From assembly GCA_021796275.1 (NCBI GenBank), contig JAJYOI010000009.1, positions 1-53,103 of the forward strand: a stretch of 53,103 bases of DNA, written 5' to 3'. The DNA is from Bacteroidota bacterium. Lineage in GTDB: Bacteria; Bacteroidota; Ignavibacteria; UBA10030; UBA8401. Shown in pieces: positions 1-9,803 of the stretch (position 1 is its first letter; each line of letters begins with the position of its first letter). Position numbers and translations under genes: made by a program. Below the pieces are notes generated by a model that saw only the letters and a list, made by a program, of their open reading frames with translations, ran no database searches and was not told where the DNA came from.

Positions 1-965
1 GTTTCAAGCTCCGAATCGTGAATAACAACCGCTGCATTACTTTCCATCAGCGTATGCGCATTTGTTTCCTGGTGATTTGCCGCTGCGGACGGCAGCGGAA
101 CAAAAATCGCCGGCTTTCCAATCCGTGTCAATTCCGCAATCGTTGTAGCTCCGGCGCGGCATAACACCACGTCTGCCGCGGCGTAAGCATATTCCATTGC
201 GTCAATAAACTTTCCAATCCAAATTCCGTCGGTCGAAACCAAAGATCGAATACTTTCAAAATCATGCTCGCCGGTTTGCCACACAAGCTGAATTCCGTTT
301 CGCACCAGATCGTTCACAATCTTTTTAATCGCTCTGTTGATTGACGCCGCGCCGAGACTTCCGCCGAACACGAACAATGTTTTTTTTGACGGATCGAGAT
401 TGAAATAACGAATTCCATCTTCGTGCGAAATTGTTCCTAACACCGCGCGCGTCGGATTACCGACAAGCTCAACGCTTTCTGCTTTTGCTTTCAGCCACTG
501 CTTCGTAATATCGAACGTGATGAAAATTTTCGAAACCCTCGATGCAAGCATTCTTGTCGTCACACCGGGATAGCTGTTGCTTTCGTGCACGACGGTTGGA
601 ATGTTGAACAGCGACGCCATAAACAAAACGGGCCCGCAAACATAACCACCGGTTCCAACAACAACATCCGGCTGGAATTTTCGGATGAGAAAGAACGATT
701 GTATCACTGAAACAATAACCTTTAATGGAAATAACATATTATCAATCGTCAACCTGCGATGAAATCCGCTGATCCAAATCGTGTGAAACGCATATCCTTT
801 TTCCGGCACCACACGCGCTTCGATTTTCTTTTTTGTTCCGACAAAAGCAATGTGTACATCGAGCGAAAGTTTTTTGATCTCGTCGGCAATAGCAAGTGCC
901 GGGAAGAGATGTCCGCCGGTACCGCCGCCGGCAAAAAGAATGCGAACGCTATGTTGTGTTTCCAC
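1..965 (-). CDS. murG: MurG, lipid I to lipid II GlcNAc transferase (3' end cut off by the window)
   Basis: MurG is the membrane-associated GT28 glycosyltransferase that adds GlcNAc from UDP-GlcNAc to lipid I, giving lipid II on the inner face of the membrane. The frame opens with GTG at 965, followed by the diagnostic glycine loop GGGTGGH (residues 13-19). Near the window edge NHQETNAH matches the family's conserved HQ..NA nucleotide-sugar region. About 321 of the usual 350-370 residues are present and the stop lies outside. The start is 20 nt after the ftsW stop. No in-frame ATG is available there; a TTG overlapping the ftsW stop is the only other option, so GTG is preferred. It is the last visible gene of the dcw operon. 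Confidence 0.95.
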   Translation of the reverse strand, partial: METQHSVRILFAGGGTGGHLFPALAIADEIKKLSLDVHIAFVGTKKKIEARVVPEKGYAFHTIWISGFHRRLTIDNMLFPLKVIVSVIQSFFLIRKFQPDVVVGTGGYVCGPVLFMASLFNIPTVVHESNSYPGVTTRMLASRVSKIFITFDITKQWLKAKAESVELVGNPTRAVLGTISHEDGIRYFNLDPSKKTLFVFGGSLGAASINRAIKKIVNDLVRNGIQLVWQTGEHDFESIRSLVSTDGIWIGKFIDAMEYAYAAADVVLCRAGATTIAELTRIGKPAIFVPLPSAAANHQETNAHTLMESNAAVVIHDSELE

Positions 966-985
966 GATATCAAAATCTTTTTCAA

Positions 986-2161
986 TCAATACACTTTGCC
1001 GACTGCCGGCTCGTTCAAATCTGAAACGGCGGCGGCTTCTGCTGCCGCTTGGCGCGGATGCAAATCAGTTTGCGATGAAATGTTAAGCAGCACTCCAATC
1101 GCAAACGACGAAATCACAATTGCCGAGCCGCCATAGCTGACGAACGGCATCGGCAGGCCGGTTGTCGGAAATAATCCGAGCGTTACGAGCGCATTGCCGA
1201 GCGCATAAATGACAATCGTGCATGTGATGCCGATCGCAAGATATCGCCCGAAATCATCCGGCGCATTTTTCGCAATGCGAAACCCGCGCAAAAGAATCGT
1301 CAGAAATAATCCGAGAAACAAAACGGTGCCGATAAAACCGTATTCCTCGCCGACAATGGAAAAGACAAAATCGCCGTACGATTCCGGAAGAAATAAATCG
1401 CGCTGTTTGCTTTGGCCCATGCCGACGCCGAACAATCCGCCGTTGCCGAAACCGATAATTCCCTGCCAGAGCTGATAATTCACTCTGCTCGGCGTTGTGT
1501 TGTGCTCGCCCTTTCCAAGAAAAGCAAGAATGCGCCGCATGCGATATTCCGCGCTGACCATGTACACCATCACGACCGGCATCAACGCAAGAAGTGATGC
1601 GGCAATATGTTTCAGCCGGGCACCGCCGACAAATACCATCACCATGCCGAGACAGAAAATAAATGCGCCGGTGCTGAAATTCGGCTGCAACATAACGAGG
1701 ATGACAACTGCGCCGATCCACAAAACGAGCGGCAAAAACCCTTTTTTGAAATCGTAAATCTTTTCTTTTTTCGCCGCGAGCAGCGTGCTGAGATGAAAAA
1801 GCAGCGCAAACTTCGCAAACTCCGACGGCTGAAAACTGAACCCGCCGAGATTTAGCCATCGTTGCGCACCTTTCACTTCGCCGCCAAGCGCCAAGGTGAT
1901 AAACAGTAACAGCAAACATGCCGCAACGGCAAGCTTGGAAATTTTTTTGTAGCCGTGATAATTAATGCGCATCGCAACAAACATCGCAGCAATGCCGATC
2001 AATACTTTGATGATGTGGCGATCGACAAGATGACTCGACGCACCGTACTTTTGCAGCGCCCATGTTGACGATGCGCTGTACACCACCACCGTGCTCGCCA
2101 CCATCAGAAACAGGACGACGAACAAAATGATGCGGTCAATATGATTGTGCTGTTGCGACAC
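986..2161 (-). CDS. ftsW: FtsW, SEDS-family septal peptidoglycan glycosyltransferase
   Basis: A 391-residue polytopic membrane protein of the SEDS family, which polymerises lipid II into glycan strands at the division septum together with its partner transpeptidase FtsI. About ten hydrophobic segments are visible. The family signatures are GAQRWLNLGGFSFQPSEF (residues 98-115) and PFVSYGGSAI near residues 338-348. The alternative RodA is less likely because the gene sits between murD and murG, the classic ftsW place, and ftsI is in the same operon. The start codon is GTG; it begins 4 nt after the murD stop, so the two are probably translationally coupled. Confidence 0.95.
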   Translation of the reverse strand: MSQQHNHIDRIILFVVLFLMVASTVVVYSASSTWALQKYGASSHLVDRHIIKVLIGIAAMFVAMRINYHGYKKISKLAVAACLLLLFITLALGGEVKGAQRWLNLGGFSFQPSEFAKFALLFHLSTLLAAKKEKIYDFKKGFLPLVLWIGAVVILVMLQPNFSTGAFIFCLGMVMVFVGGARLKHIAASLLALMPVVMVYMVSAEYRMRRILAFLGKGEHNTTPSRVNYQLWQGIIGFGNGGLFGVGMGQSKQRDLFLPESYGDFVFSIVGEEYGFIGTVLFLGLFLTILLRGFRIAKNAPDDFGRYLAIGITCTIVIYALGNALVTLGLFPTTGLPMPFVSYGGSAIVISSFAIGVLLNISSQTDLHPRQAAAEAAAVSDLNEPAVGKVY

Positions 2162-2165
2162 GTGC

Positions 2166-3560
2166 TTATTCTACCATTAGTCCGTTCACAATTTGTTTGA
2201 ATGTATTTCCTCGTTCTTCATAATCTTCAAACCAATCAAACGACGTACATGCAGGTGAGAGCAACACCACATCGCCGCGGTGAGCAAGCGATGACGCCGT
2301 TTGAATTACCTTTTCCATGGAAACAACATTCGGCTTCTCGTTGCCGATTGTCTCGACACGGTGCACCGGCACAATTTCTGCAAACGCTTTCGCGATAATT
2401 TCTGCCGAAGCGCCGGTGGCAACAATTGCACGTACTTTTTTCTTCACCAATTCCTGAATCTTTGAATAGTCGTTGCCTTTATCTTTTCCCCCAAGAATGA
2501 GCACGATTGGTTCGTCATATGCATTGAGCGCGTACCACACCGCGTCAACGGTCGTCGCTTTTGAGTCGTTCACATATTTGATGCCGTTCACTTCGCGCAC
2601 AAGTTCCTGCCGATGAACAACGCCTTTGAAGTTTCTCAAAGTAGAACGAATGGAAGCGGAATCTACACCCATCATGCCCGCCGCAAGTGCCGCCGCCATC
2701 GCATTCTGCAGATTGTGTTTCCCCTTGATTGAAATCTGCAGCGGAGCGATGATTTCCGAACGATGCCCGTTTATAAACGTCACGAGCATTTCATTTTCGA
2801 CAAAAGCACCTTCGCGCAGTCCTTTTGATGTGCTGAACCCGATCTTTTTGCAGTGCGCCTGACGGATCATTTTCAGCGTCCATTCGTCGTCAGCATTGTA
2901 AATCAGCACATCATCCTGCTTTTGATTTTTGAAGATACGCGCTTTCGATGCCGCATATTTTTCCATTGAATGTTCGTACCGATCCATATGATTCTGTGTA
3001 ATATTCAGGATGACCGAAACCTTCGGCCGAAACTTCTCAATAAAATCAAGTTGAAAACTGCTCACTTCGAGAACCATAGTATCCGTCGCAGCCAACTCCA
3101 GAACGAAATTGGAGAATGCCGTGCCAATGTTGCCCGCAACAACATGCTTTTTCTTTGCATCACTGAAAATCCTCCCGAGTAATGTTGTGGTTGTTGTTTT
3201 TCCGTTGCTGCCGGTAATGGCAACAATCGGTGCCTGACAAAACCAGCTTGCGACTTCAATTTCGCTGACGATGTTGATTCTTCGCCGCTGCGCTTCGAGC
3301 ACAACAGCAGCGTCGCTCGGAACGCCCGGGCTCAGCACCATCAATGAACAATCGAAGACGCGTTCAGAATGATTTCCTGTTTCATATGCAATGTCGCTGG
3401 CGCGAAGCTCTGCAAGACTTTTCGACAGCTTCTCCGCAGGTTCTCTATCGCTGACAAAAACCATGGCGCCGTGACGCTGCAGCAATCGCGCAACTGCGAC
3501 GCCGCTGCGCGCAGCACCGATAACCGAAATTTTTTTGTTCCTAATCCGTGAATCATCCAT
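2166..3560 (-). CDS. murD: MurD, UDP-MurNAc-L-alanine:D-glutamate ligase
   Basis: Cytoplasmic Mur ligase that adds D-glutamate to UDP-MurNAc-L-Ala using ATP. The 464-residue length is typical. The N-terminal Rossmann-like domain shows VIGAARSGVAVARLL (14-27) and SPGVP (77-81), the MurD substrate-binding signature. The ATP P-loop GSNGKTT is at 117-123, and a C-terminal ligase domain with VNDSKATTVDAV and LILGGKDKG follows. ATG start, 12 nt after the mraY stop on the minus strand. The place between mraY and ftsW is the standard dcw order. Confidence 0.96.
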   Translation of the reverse strand: MDDSRIRNKKISVIGAARSGVAVARLLQRHGAMVFVSDREPAEKLSKSLAELRASDIAYETGNHSERVFDCSLMVLSPGVPSDAAVVLEAQRRRINIVSEIEVASWFCQAPIVAITGSNGKTTTTTLLGRIFSDAKKKHVVAGNIGTAFSNFVLELAATDTMVLEVSSFQLDFIEKFRPKVSVILNITQNHMDRYEHSMEKYAASKARIFKNQKQDDVLIYNADDEWTLKMIRQAHCKKIGFSTSKGLREGAFVENEMLVTFINGHRSEIIAPLQISIKGKHNLQNAMAAALAAGMMGVDSASIRSTLRNFKGVVHRQELVREVNGIKYVNDSKATTVDAVWYALNAYDEPIVLILGGKDKGNDYSKIQELVKKKVRAIVATGASAEIIAKAFAEIVPVHRVETIGNEKPNVVSMEKVIQTASSLAHRGDVVLLSPACTSFDWFEDYEERGNTFKQIVNGLMVE

Positions 3561-3572
3561 CTCTTTTCTAAT

Positions 3573-4688
3573 TTATCGCACCTTGAACGTTGCCAGGCTA
3601 AGAATCATCAGCATAATGGCAATGATGTAAAATCGCATAACGATTTTCGGCTCGGAGATTCCTTGCATTTCAAAATGATGATGAAGCGGCGCCATGCGAA
3701 ACACGCGCTTTCCTTCGCCGTACCGCTTCTTTGTGTATTTGAAATACAGCCGTTGAATAATCACCGACACGGTTTCCATAAAAAATACGCCGCCAAGAAT
3801 CGGCAGAATCAATTCTTTTTTGATCATAACAGTGATCGCACCGATCGCGCCGCCGAGCGCAAGCGAACCGGTGTCGCCCATAAACACTTGCGCTGGATAC
3901 GAATTGAACCAAAGAAATCCGAGCGCTGCGCCGACAAGCGCCGTGCAATAGACAACAAGCTCGCCGCTGTCTTTCAAATAAATAATGTTGAGATAATGAC
4001 TGAAGACAACATTGCCGGAAATATAGCTGAGCACCGCCAATGTCAACGTTACGATTCCGACTGTGCCGATGGCAAGTCCGTCGAGGCCATCGGTAAGATT
4101 AACAGCATTGGAGGTCGCCGCAATAACGAAAACCACCATCGGGATGTAGAAATAGGAAAAATCAAATTCAAGATTTTTGAAGAAAGGCACCGTCGTGATT
4201 GTGTTTGCTTGAATTGAACGAAGCTCCGGCGAATAATAAATTGCAAGCCCGAGAATTAATCCGACAAGAACCTGACCGACAATCTTGTACCACCCGATCA
4301 ATCCTTTCGGTTTTTTCTTCACCACCTTCAGGTAATCGTCAAAGAATCCGACAACGCCAAGTCCTGCTGTGACAACAATGACCAGCTGCACATACATATT
4401 TTTGAGATCGCCCCACAGCAATGTCGGGATAAGCACTGAACCGAGCACGATAAGTCCGCCCATTGTCGGCGTGCCGGCTTTGCTCAAATGATTTTTCGGC
4501 GCTTCAATTTTTGCCGCTTCGCCGATCTGATGCCGTTTCAGTGATGCAATAATTTTCGGACCGATCCAAAAGCTGATAATCAATGCCGTCACCGCAGCAG
4601 CGGCGGAACGAAACGTGATATAATGAACGACGCCGAATCCCGGCGGATGATACAATCGTTCAAGAATATTGAATAAATAATAGAGCAT
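3573..4688 (-). CDS. mraY: MraY, phospho-MurNAc-pentapeptide translocase
   Basis: Integral membrane enzyme that transfers phospho-MurNAc-pentapeptide to undecaprenyl phosphate, forming lipid I. The 371-residue protein has about ten membrane segments. Conserved sites are SKAGTPTMGG (69-78), the Mg-binding FFDDYLK (115-121), NLTDGLDGLA near 198-207 and the histidine cluster PLHHHFE (334-340), all diagnostic for MraY rather than the related WecA. The ATG start lies 20 nt after the murF stop. Confidence 0.97.
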   Translation of the reverse strand: MLYYLFNILERLYHPPGFGVVHYITFRSAAAAVTALIISFWIGPKIIASLKRHQIGEAAKIEAPKNHLSKAGTPTMGGLIVLGSVLIPTLLWGDLKNMYVQLVIVVTAGLGVVGFFDDYLKVVKKKPKGLIGWYKIVGQVLVGLILGLAIYYSPELRSIQANTITTVPFFKNLEFDFSYFYIPMVVFVIAATSNAVNLTDGLDGLAIGTVGIVTLTLAVLSYISGNVVFSHYLNIIYLKDSGELVVYCTALVGAALGFLWFNSYPAQVFMGDTGSLALGGAIGAITVMIKKELILPILGGVFFMETVSVIIQRLYFKYTKKRYGEGKRVFRMAPLHHHFEMQGISEPKIVMRFYIIAIMLMILSLATFKVR

Positions 4689-4708
4689 TGAGCGTTTCAG
4701 TTATCAGA

Positions 4709-6088
4709 TTATAGTTGAGCAACAACCTCTTCCATCTTCATTCCTCGAGAACCTTTCACGAGTGCCGCATCGCCCGGTGCAAGCTGGCTTTTCAGCGAAT
4801 CAATCAACGCTTCTTTTGAATCAAAATGTTCGGCGAACGCAAGCTTGGACGCTTCGTGCGTAAAACGCGTCAACGGACCGAACGTGAACAGATATTCAAA
4901 ATCGAGATTTGAAACTTCCAGCCCGATCTTTGCATGTTCATGTTCAGCCTTGCCGCCGAGTTCCAGCATGTCGGCAAGAACGACAACTTTCTTTCCGCCC
5001 ACTTTCATTGCTTTGAACGTTTTCAGCGCGGCAATCACCGAATCGGGATTGGCATTGTACGTGTCGTTGAGAATTGTTATTCCATTGCGTGTAATAGTTT
5101 CCATTCGCTTATGTGTGGCTGTGAAGGTTTCGAGTGCCCGACAAATTTTTTTTTTCTGAACTCTGAATTCCGTGCCGACCGCAACCGCTGCGAGCGCATT
5201 CGTCGTCTGATGCAGTCCCGCAACGGAAAGCCGAATCTGCATCCTATCCTTCCGGCTTTTGCGAGAAACGGTGAATATCGGCTCGCCCGATTCTGACGCA
5301 CGAATTTTGATTGCGCGGATGTCTGCCGATGGCGACATTCCATATCGAAGCGCACGATGATTTTTTTCCCCGGCTTTTACCAGGAACCGATCATCACAGT
5401 TGATGAATGCAAATCCGTCTGCCGTCACAGTGCGGAATAATTCAGTTTCTTCCTGCGCAACGCCGTTTTCATCGCCGAAAAATTCGAGATGTTCTTTCCC
5501 GATGTTGGTAATCAGCGCGTGAGTCGGTGCGGCAATATCGCACAAATATTTCAGCTCACCGAAGTGATTCGTGCCGAGTTCGAGCACAGCGATCTCATGC
5601 CGCGGCGTCAGTTTGAATAATGTCTGCGGCACGCCGATATGATTGTTGAGATTCCCTTCTGTTTTCAACACACGGAATTTTTCTTGCAACACTGCGCTGA
5701 TCATTTCTTTTGTCGTCGTCTTTCCATTACTTCCGCCAACGGCAAGAACGGGAATTGAAAATTTACTCCTGTAGATTTTCGCCAGCGTGCCAAGCGCTTT
5801 TGTCGAATCCGGCACAACAACGGCGCTGCAGGTACTTCGTTCAACAATATCCGCATTCTGCTGATACCATTGCGATTCCACAACGACCGCCGCTGCTTTT
5901 TTTCCAATAACGTCGCCGATAAATTTATGTCCATCGAATTTCTCGCCGCAGAGCGCGAAAAAAATATTATTTTCAGCAACTGTGCGCGAATCTGTTGAAA
6001 CCGCATTGAACTTTTTTCCTTTTAGCCGCTCCACAAAAAAGATTTCTGCGTTTTCAAGTTTCTTAACATCATTCAACGAAAGATTCAT
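4709..6088 (-). CDS. murF: MurF, D-Ala-D-Ala adding ligase
   Basis: Cytoplasmic ligase that adds D-alanyl-D-alanine to UDP-MurNAc-tripeptide, the last soluble step before MraY. It has 459 residues with an N-terminal MurF-type uridine-binding domain (STDSRTV, 31-37), the P-loop GGSNGKTTTKE (118-128), NHIGVPQTL, and the family motif NDTYNANPDS near residue 343. Its ATG overlaps the murE stop as ATGA (6085-6088), so translation is likely coupled to murE. Confidence 0.96.
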   Translation of the reverse strand: MNLSLNDVKKLENAEIFFVERLKGKKFNAVSTDSRTVAENNIFFALCGEKFDGHKFIGDVIGKKAAAVVVESQWYQQNADIVERSTCSAVVVPDSTKALGTLAKIYRSKFSIPVLAVGGSNGKTTTKEMISAVLQEKFRVLKTEGNLNNHIGVPQTLFKLTPRHEIAVLELGTNHFGELKYLCDIAAPTHALITNIGKEHLEFFGDENGVAQEETELFRTVTADGFAFINCDDRFLVKAGEKNHRALRYGMSPSADIRAIKIRASESGEPIFTVSRKSRKDRMQIRLSVAGLHQTTNALAAVAVGTEFRVQKKKICRALETFTATHKRMETITRNGITILNDTYNANPDSVIAALKTFKAMKVGGKKVVVLADMLELGGKAEHEHAKIGLEVSNLDFEYLFTFGPLTRFTHEASKLAFAEHFDSKEALIDSLKSQLAPGDAALVKGSRGMKMEEVVAQL

Positions 6089-7605
6089 CGGTGATTACTG
6101 ATAAATTCCTGCACAATTTCTTTATCGCTGAAATGAATTTTTTCCTTACCGATGACTTGATACTCTTCATGGCCTTTTCCCGCGATAAGCACAATGTCAT
6201 TCGGCTTTGCCATAGTTAATGCTGTAACGACAGCGGTACGGCGGTCGACTTCTTCGTACACATTCTCGCGGCGTGTTATTCCTGCACGTACATCGTCAAT
6301 GATACATTGAGGGTCTTCCGTGCGCGGATTATCCGACGTGATCATAATGACATCGCTCAGCGCTTCAACGACCGCGCCCATTTTGGGCCGCTTTGTTTTA
6401 TCGCGGTCACCTCCGGCACCAAATACTGTGATGATGCTGTTCGACCGTCGCTGCGGAAGAATGTCATGAATTGTTGTAAGACATTTTTCCAGCGCATCGG
6501 GTGTGTGCGCATAATCGATAATGGCGGTCCAGCCCAGCGTCGAATTCAACCGCTCGAATCTTCCGGGAACAGATGACACCGCCGCAATACTTTCGCTGAT
6601 ATTCGCTGTGGGAATTCCCATTACAATGCCAACGGAAAACGCTGCGAGAATATTCGAAACATTGAATCGTCCGACGAGCGGAGAAACGATGTCAATTTTT
6701 TCGCCGCCGCTCTCGATAGTAAATCGTGTTCCTTGAATAGACAGCGTAATATCGCCGGCTTTGACATCCGCACGTGCTGTTGTTCCGTACCGGAGTACTT
6801 TTGCATGTGTGTCGGCAACAATTTTTTCGCTCCACTCATCATCTGCATTCACGACTGCCCAGTTCGACGACGTCAATCCATCAAAAAGAATTTTCTTTGC
6901 GAGAAAATAATTTCCCATCGTGCCATGGTAATCGAGATGATCCTGTGTGAGATTGGTGAACACTGCCGCAGAGAAATCAAGTCCGAACACGCGGTCTTGT
7001 TTCAGCGCATGCGATGAAACCTCCATGACAGCATGTGTGCATCCGTTTGCCGCCATCATTGAAAAATATTTCTGCATTTCAAGCGACTCCGGTGTTGTGT
7101 GCGTTGCGGGAAATCGCTCTCTACCGACCGCATAATCGATTGTGCCAATCAAACCGACTCTGCCGCGCAACGACGCATCACTATGTTCCAGGATTTCCTG
7201 AATAAGATGTGTGGTCGTCGTTTTTCCATTTGTTCCTGTGACACCGACAAGTTTAAGGTTCTTTGCCGGATGTCCGTAAAAATTTGCCGACAACTGCGCC
7301 AGCGCGCGGCGTGAATTCGGCACAACAATTTTCACAGCACCGGCGTGCATGAAAAAAGAATCCGGCACAGCAGAATCGTCTTCCACAACAACGACCTTCG
7401 CGCCGTTCGCAACAGCAGAACTGATGAAACGATGTCCATCTGCAGATACGCCGCGAATGGCAACAAAAAGATCGTCGTTCTTTACTTTCGTTGAATCGTA
7501 CTGAATGCCGTCAACTTTCACATCGTGCGTTACAACCATGTGGCCGAACATGGTTTGGAACATTTTCGTAACAATTACTCCTTCCAATAATGCCGAAAGC
7601 GTCAT
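6085..7605 (-). CDS. murE: MurE, UDP-MurNAc-tripeptide synthetase, meso-diaminopimelate type
   Basis: Adds the third stem-peptide residue to UDP-MurNAc-L-Ala-D-Glu. The 506-residue protein starts MTLSALLEGV, like many MurE proteins, and has the P-loop GVTGTNGKTTTT (121-132). The motif DNPR at 425-428 is the known signature for meso-diaminopimelate as substrate, as opposed to the D-D-N/R-P forms of lysine-adding enzymes. This points to a DAP-type, gram-negative-like wall. It lies 13 nt after the ftsI stop and overlaps murF by 4 nt. Confidence 0.96.
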   Translation of the reverse strand: MTLSALLEGVIVTKMFQTMFGHMVVTHDVKVDGIQYDSTKVKNDDLFVAIRGVSADGHRFISSAVANGAKVVVVEDDSAVPDSFFMHAGAVKIVVPNSRRALAQLSANFYGHPAKNLKLVGVTGTNGKTTTTHLIQEILEHSDASLRGRVGLIGTIDYAVGRERFPATHTTPESLEMQKYFSMMAANGCTHAVMEVSSHALKQDRVFGLDFSAAVFTNLTQDHLDYHGTMGNYFLAKKILFDGLTSSNWAVVNADDEWSEKIVADTHAKVLRYGTTARADVKAGDITLSIQGTRFTIESGGEKIDIVSPLVGRFNVSNILAAFSVGIVMGIPTANISESIAAVSSVPGRFERLNSTLGWTAIIDYAHTPDALEKCLTTIHDILPQRRSNSIITVFGAGGDRDKTKRPKMGAVVEALSDVIMITSDNPRTEDPQCIIDDVRAGITRRENVYEEVDRRTAVVTALTMAKPNDIVLIAGKGHEEYQVIGKEKIHFSDKEIVQEFISNHR

Positions 7606-7618
7606 CTTGATTCTTCGT

Positions 7619-9793
7619 TCAATATAATTGTGCCGTTGTGATCGTGCGCGGTTCGCATGTCAAGGTAACTTTCGTTCCCGAACTGACCAGTGTTCCGGCT
7701 ATCGGCGATTGACTGACAACAATTCCTGACCCGACAACCGCAACATCCAATTTTTCTGTCATGAGACGATTCATCGCTCGTCGAATACTCATTCCTTTCA
7801 GATCTGGAACCTGGCTGCTGTTTGGCGAAGATGCTGCTGCACTCGCATTGGTTATTAACTGCACCACATTGTCATAATGAATTCTCGTGCCCGGCTCCGG
7901 TACTTGCCGCATGACAACTTCGCCCGAACCGGCGATTGACGCATGCAGTCCATTGTCATCCAGCATCTGCAATGCCGTTGTCGTTTTTACATTGCATACA
8001 TTCGGAACTGAGATGAGAAGGGAATTCTCATCTCCGCGGTTACTTGCAATATGATCCCTTGAGAACAGCCCGTTGTTGTTGACAATGCGTTCTGCAATTG
8101 CTTTGAAAATCGGAGCGCTCGCCAGCGCGCCGGTGTAGCCGTTCTTCGGGTTTTCCATCATCACAAGCAGCACAATTGTCGGATTGTCGAAAGGGAAAAA
8201 TCCGACAAACGACGCATTGTAATTTCCCGCCTCATATTTTCCGTCGGCATATTTTCGCGACGTTCCCGTCTTTCCGGCTATCATGATTCCCGGAACTTGT
8301 GCCGCTTCGCCTGTGCCGTGTTCAACAACGCCGAGGAAAAGATTCTTCAACACTTTATCCGTTTCCGGAGAAATAACCTGGCGAATTTTTTCCGGCTCTC
8401 CGATTCCGACAACAGTTCCCTGTTCATCAATTTCTTTGCTGAAGATATACGGTTTCATCAGCGTGCCGCCATTTGCAAGCGCGGCGTACGCGGCAACAAT
8501 TTGAAGCGGCGTGACGCCGACTTCGTAGCCGTACGCCATTGAATTCAACGTTGCGCCGGACCATTCGACCGGCTTCTTCAAATCGCCGCTCACTTCACCC
8601 GGCAGCTCAATGCCGGTTTCCATACCAAAACCGAAATTCCTCGCTTCGGTGTACAGCCGTTCCGCTCCAACAATGTCGCCGACTTTTGCAAAAACAATAT
8701 TGCTCGAAAGCTCAAGCGCCTGCGTAAACGTGATCATTCCGTTTTCATGCGTATCGCGAATGGTACGAAATCGTCCGCCGTTCAACGGAACTTTGTACGT
8801 CCCGTTTTCAGCAAAAAACATTTGGTCGGGTTTCACAAGATTGTTATCAAGAGCGGCACTTGCCGTTACAAGTTTGAATACCGAACCCGGTTCAACCATA
8901 TCGGCAACGGCGCGGACTTTTAACGCTTCCATTGAGACATTCGACAATGTGTTTGCGTTGACGCTTGGATAATGCGCCATTGCCAGAACTGCGCCTGTGT
9001 TCGGATCAAGCATGATTGCAATGCCTGCATCGGCTTTAGCATGTTCAGCGCCTTTTTTCAATTCATCTTCAACAATGGATTGGTACGCAACATCGAGCGT
9101 GAGAACCACCGAATGTCCGTTGGCAGGCTCTTCTCTCGGAAAATCTGTGGACGGCCGCGTTCTGCCAAGTCCGTCGCGCTGCATAATAACGTAGCCGTCT
9201 TTTCCGCGAAGCTGTTTGTCGAAAGTGTATTCGGCGCCGCTGATACCGACATTATCAATATTGGTACAACCGACAACCTGCCCGCCGATTTCATCGTAAT
9301 GATATAAACGCTTCGGTTCGTTCAACGTGACAACACCGGCAAGCTTGCTGATATCAAATGACCGTGCAACATCCGGAGCAACGTGACGTTCAAGCCACAC
9401 AAATCGTTTTTCGCTGCGAAGTTTTTGAAGATACGCTGATTCGGGTTTTCCAAAAATACGGGAAAACGCCCGCGCAACTTTCCCGGCATTCTCGCCGACA
9501 ATTTTCGGATCTGCTGCATAGGAAATGAACATTGAATTCGACGCCAGCACATTGCCGTTGCAGTCATAAATATTTCCGCGGGTTGCGGGAAGAATGACCT
9601 TCGCTTCATATTGTTTGCGCGCAATTTCCTGATACTTTACCGCATCAACAATTTGAATTTGCACAAGCCTGCCGAGCGCGGCAGCGAACGCAAACAGCAA
9701 AAAAATCTTCACGAACAGCAATCTGCCGTTTTTGGGCTTGCGCACTTCTCCGGTAGTTGCATTATTTATTTCTGATCGTTTGCGTGAAAACAT
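7619..9793 (-). CDS. ftsI: FtsI-type septal transpeptidase (class B PBP) with two C-terminal PASTA domains
   Basis: Class B penicillin-binding protein that crosslinks septal peptidoglycan. Order in 724 residues: short cytoplasmic basic tail, one membrane anchor (about 27-46), PBP dimer domain (about 60-225), transpeptidase domain with SVFK (304-307, active serine), SSN (363-365) and KTG (508-510), then two PASTA repeats (about 594-655 and 660-717). PASTA modules bind peptidoglycan or muropeptides and are classic in gram-positive PBP2x and SpoVD. Members of the Bacteroidota and relatives also carry them, as recalled from general knowledge. The gene follows ftsL by 10 nt and is the natural partner of the FtsW downstream. 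Confidence 0.95.
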   Translation of the reverse strand: MFSRKRSEINNATTGEVRKPKNGRLLFVKIFLLFAFAAALGRLVQIQIVDAVKYQEIARKQYEAKVILPATRGNIYDCNGNVLASNSMFISYAADPKIVGENAGKVARAFSRIFGKPESAYLQKLRSEKRFVWLERHVAPDVARSFDISKLAGVVTLNEPKRLYHYDEIGGQVVGCTNIDNVGISGAEYTFDKQLRGKDGYVIMQRDGLGRTRPSTDFPREEPANGHSVVLTLDVAYQSIVEDELKKGAEHAKADAGIAIMLDPNTGAVLAMAHYPSVNANTLSNVSMEALKVRAVADMVEPGSVFKLVTASAALDNNLVKPDQMFFAENGTYKVPLNGGRFRTIRDTHENGMITFTQALELSSNIVFAKVGDIVGAERLYTEARNFGFGMETGIELPGEVSGDLKKPVEWSGATLNSMAYGYEVGVTPLQIVAAYAALANGGTLMKPYIFSKEIDEQGTVVGIGEPEKIRQVISPETDKVLKNLFLGVVEHGTGEAAQVPGIMIAGKTGTSRKYADGKYEAGNYNASFVGFFPFDNPTIVLLVMMENPKNGYTGALASAPIFKAIAERIVNNNGLFSRDHIASNRGDENSLLISVPNVCNVKTTTALQMLDDNGLHASIAGSGEVVMRQVPEPGTRIHYDNVVQLITNASAAASSPNSSQVPDLKGMSIRRAMNRLMTEKLDVAVVGSGIVVSQSPIAGTLVSSGTKVTLTCEPRTITTAQLY

Positions 9794-9803
9794 TGCTGGC
9801 CAA

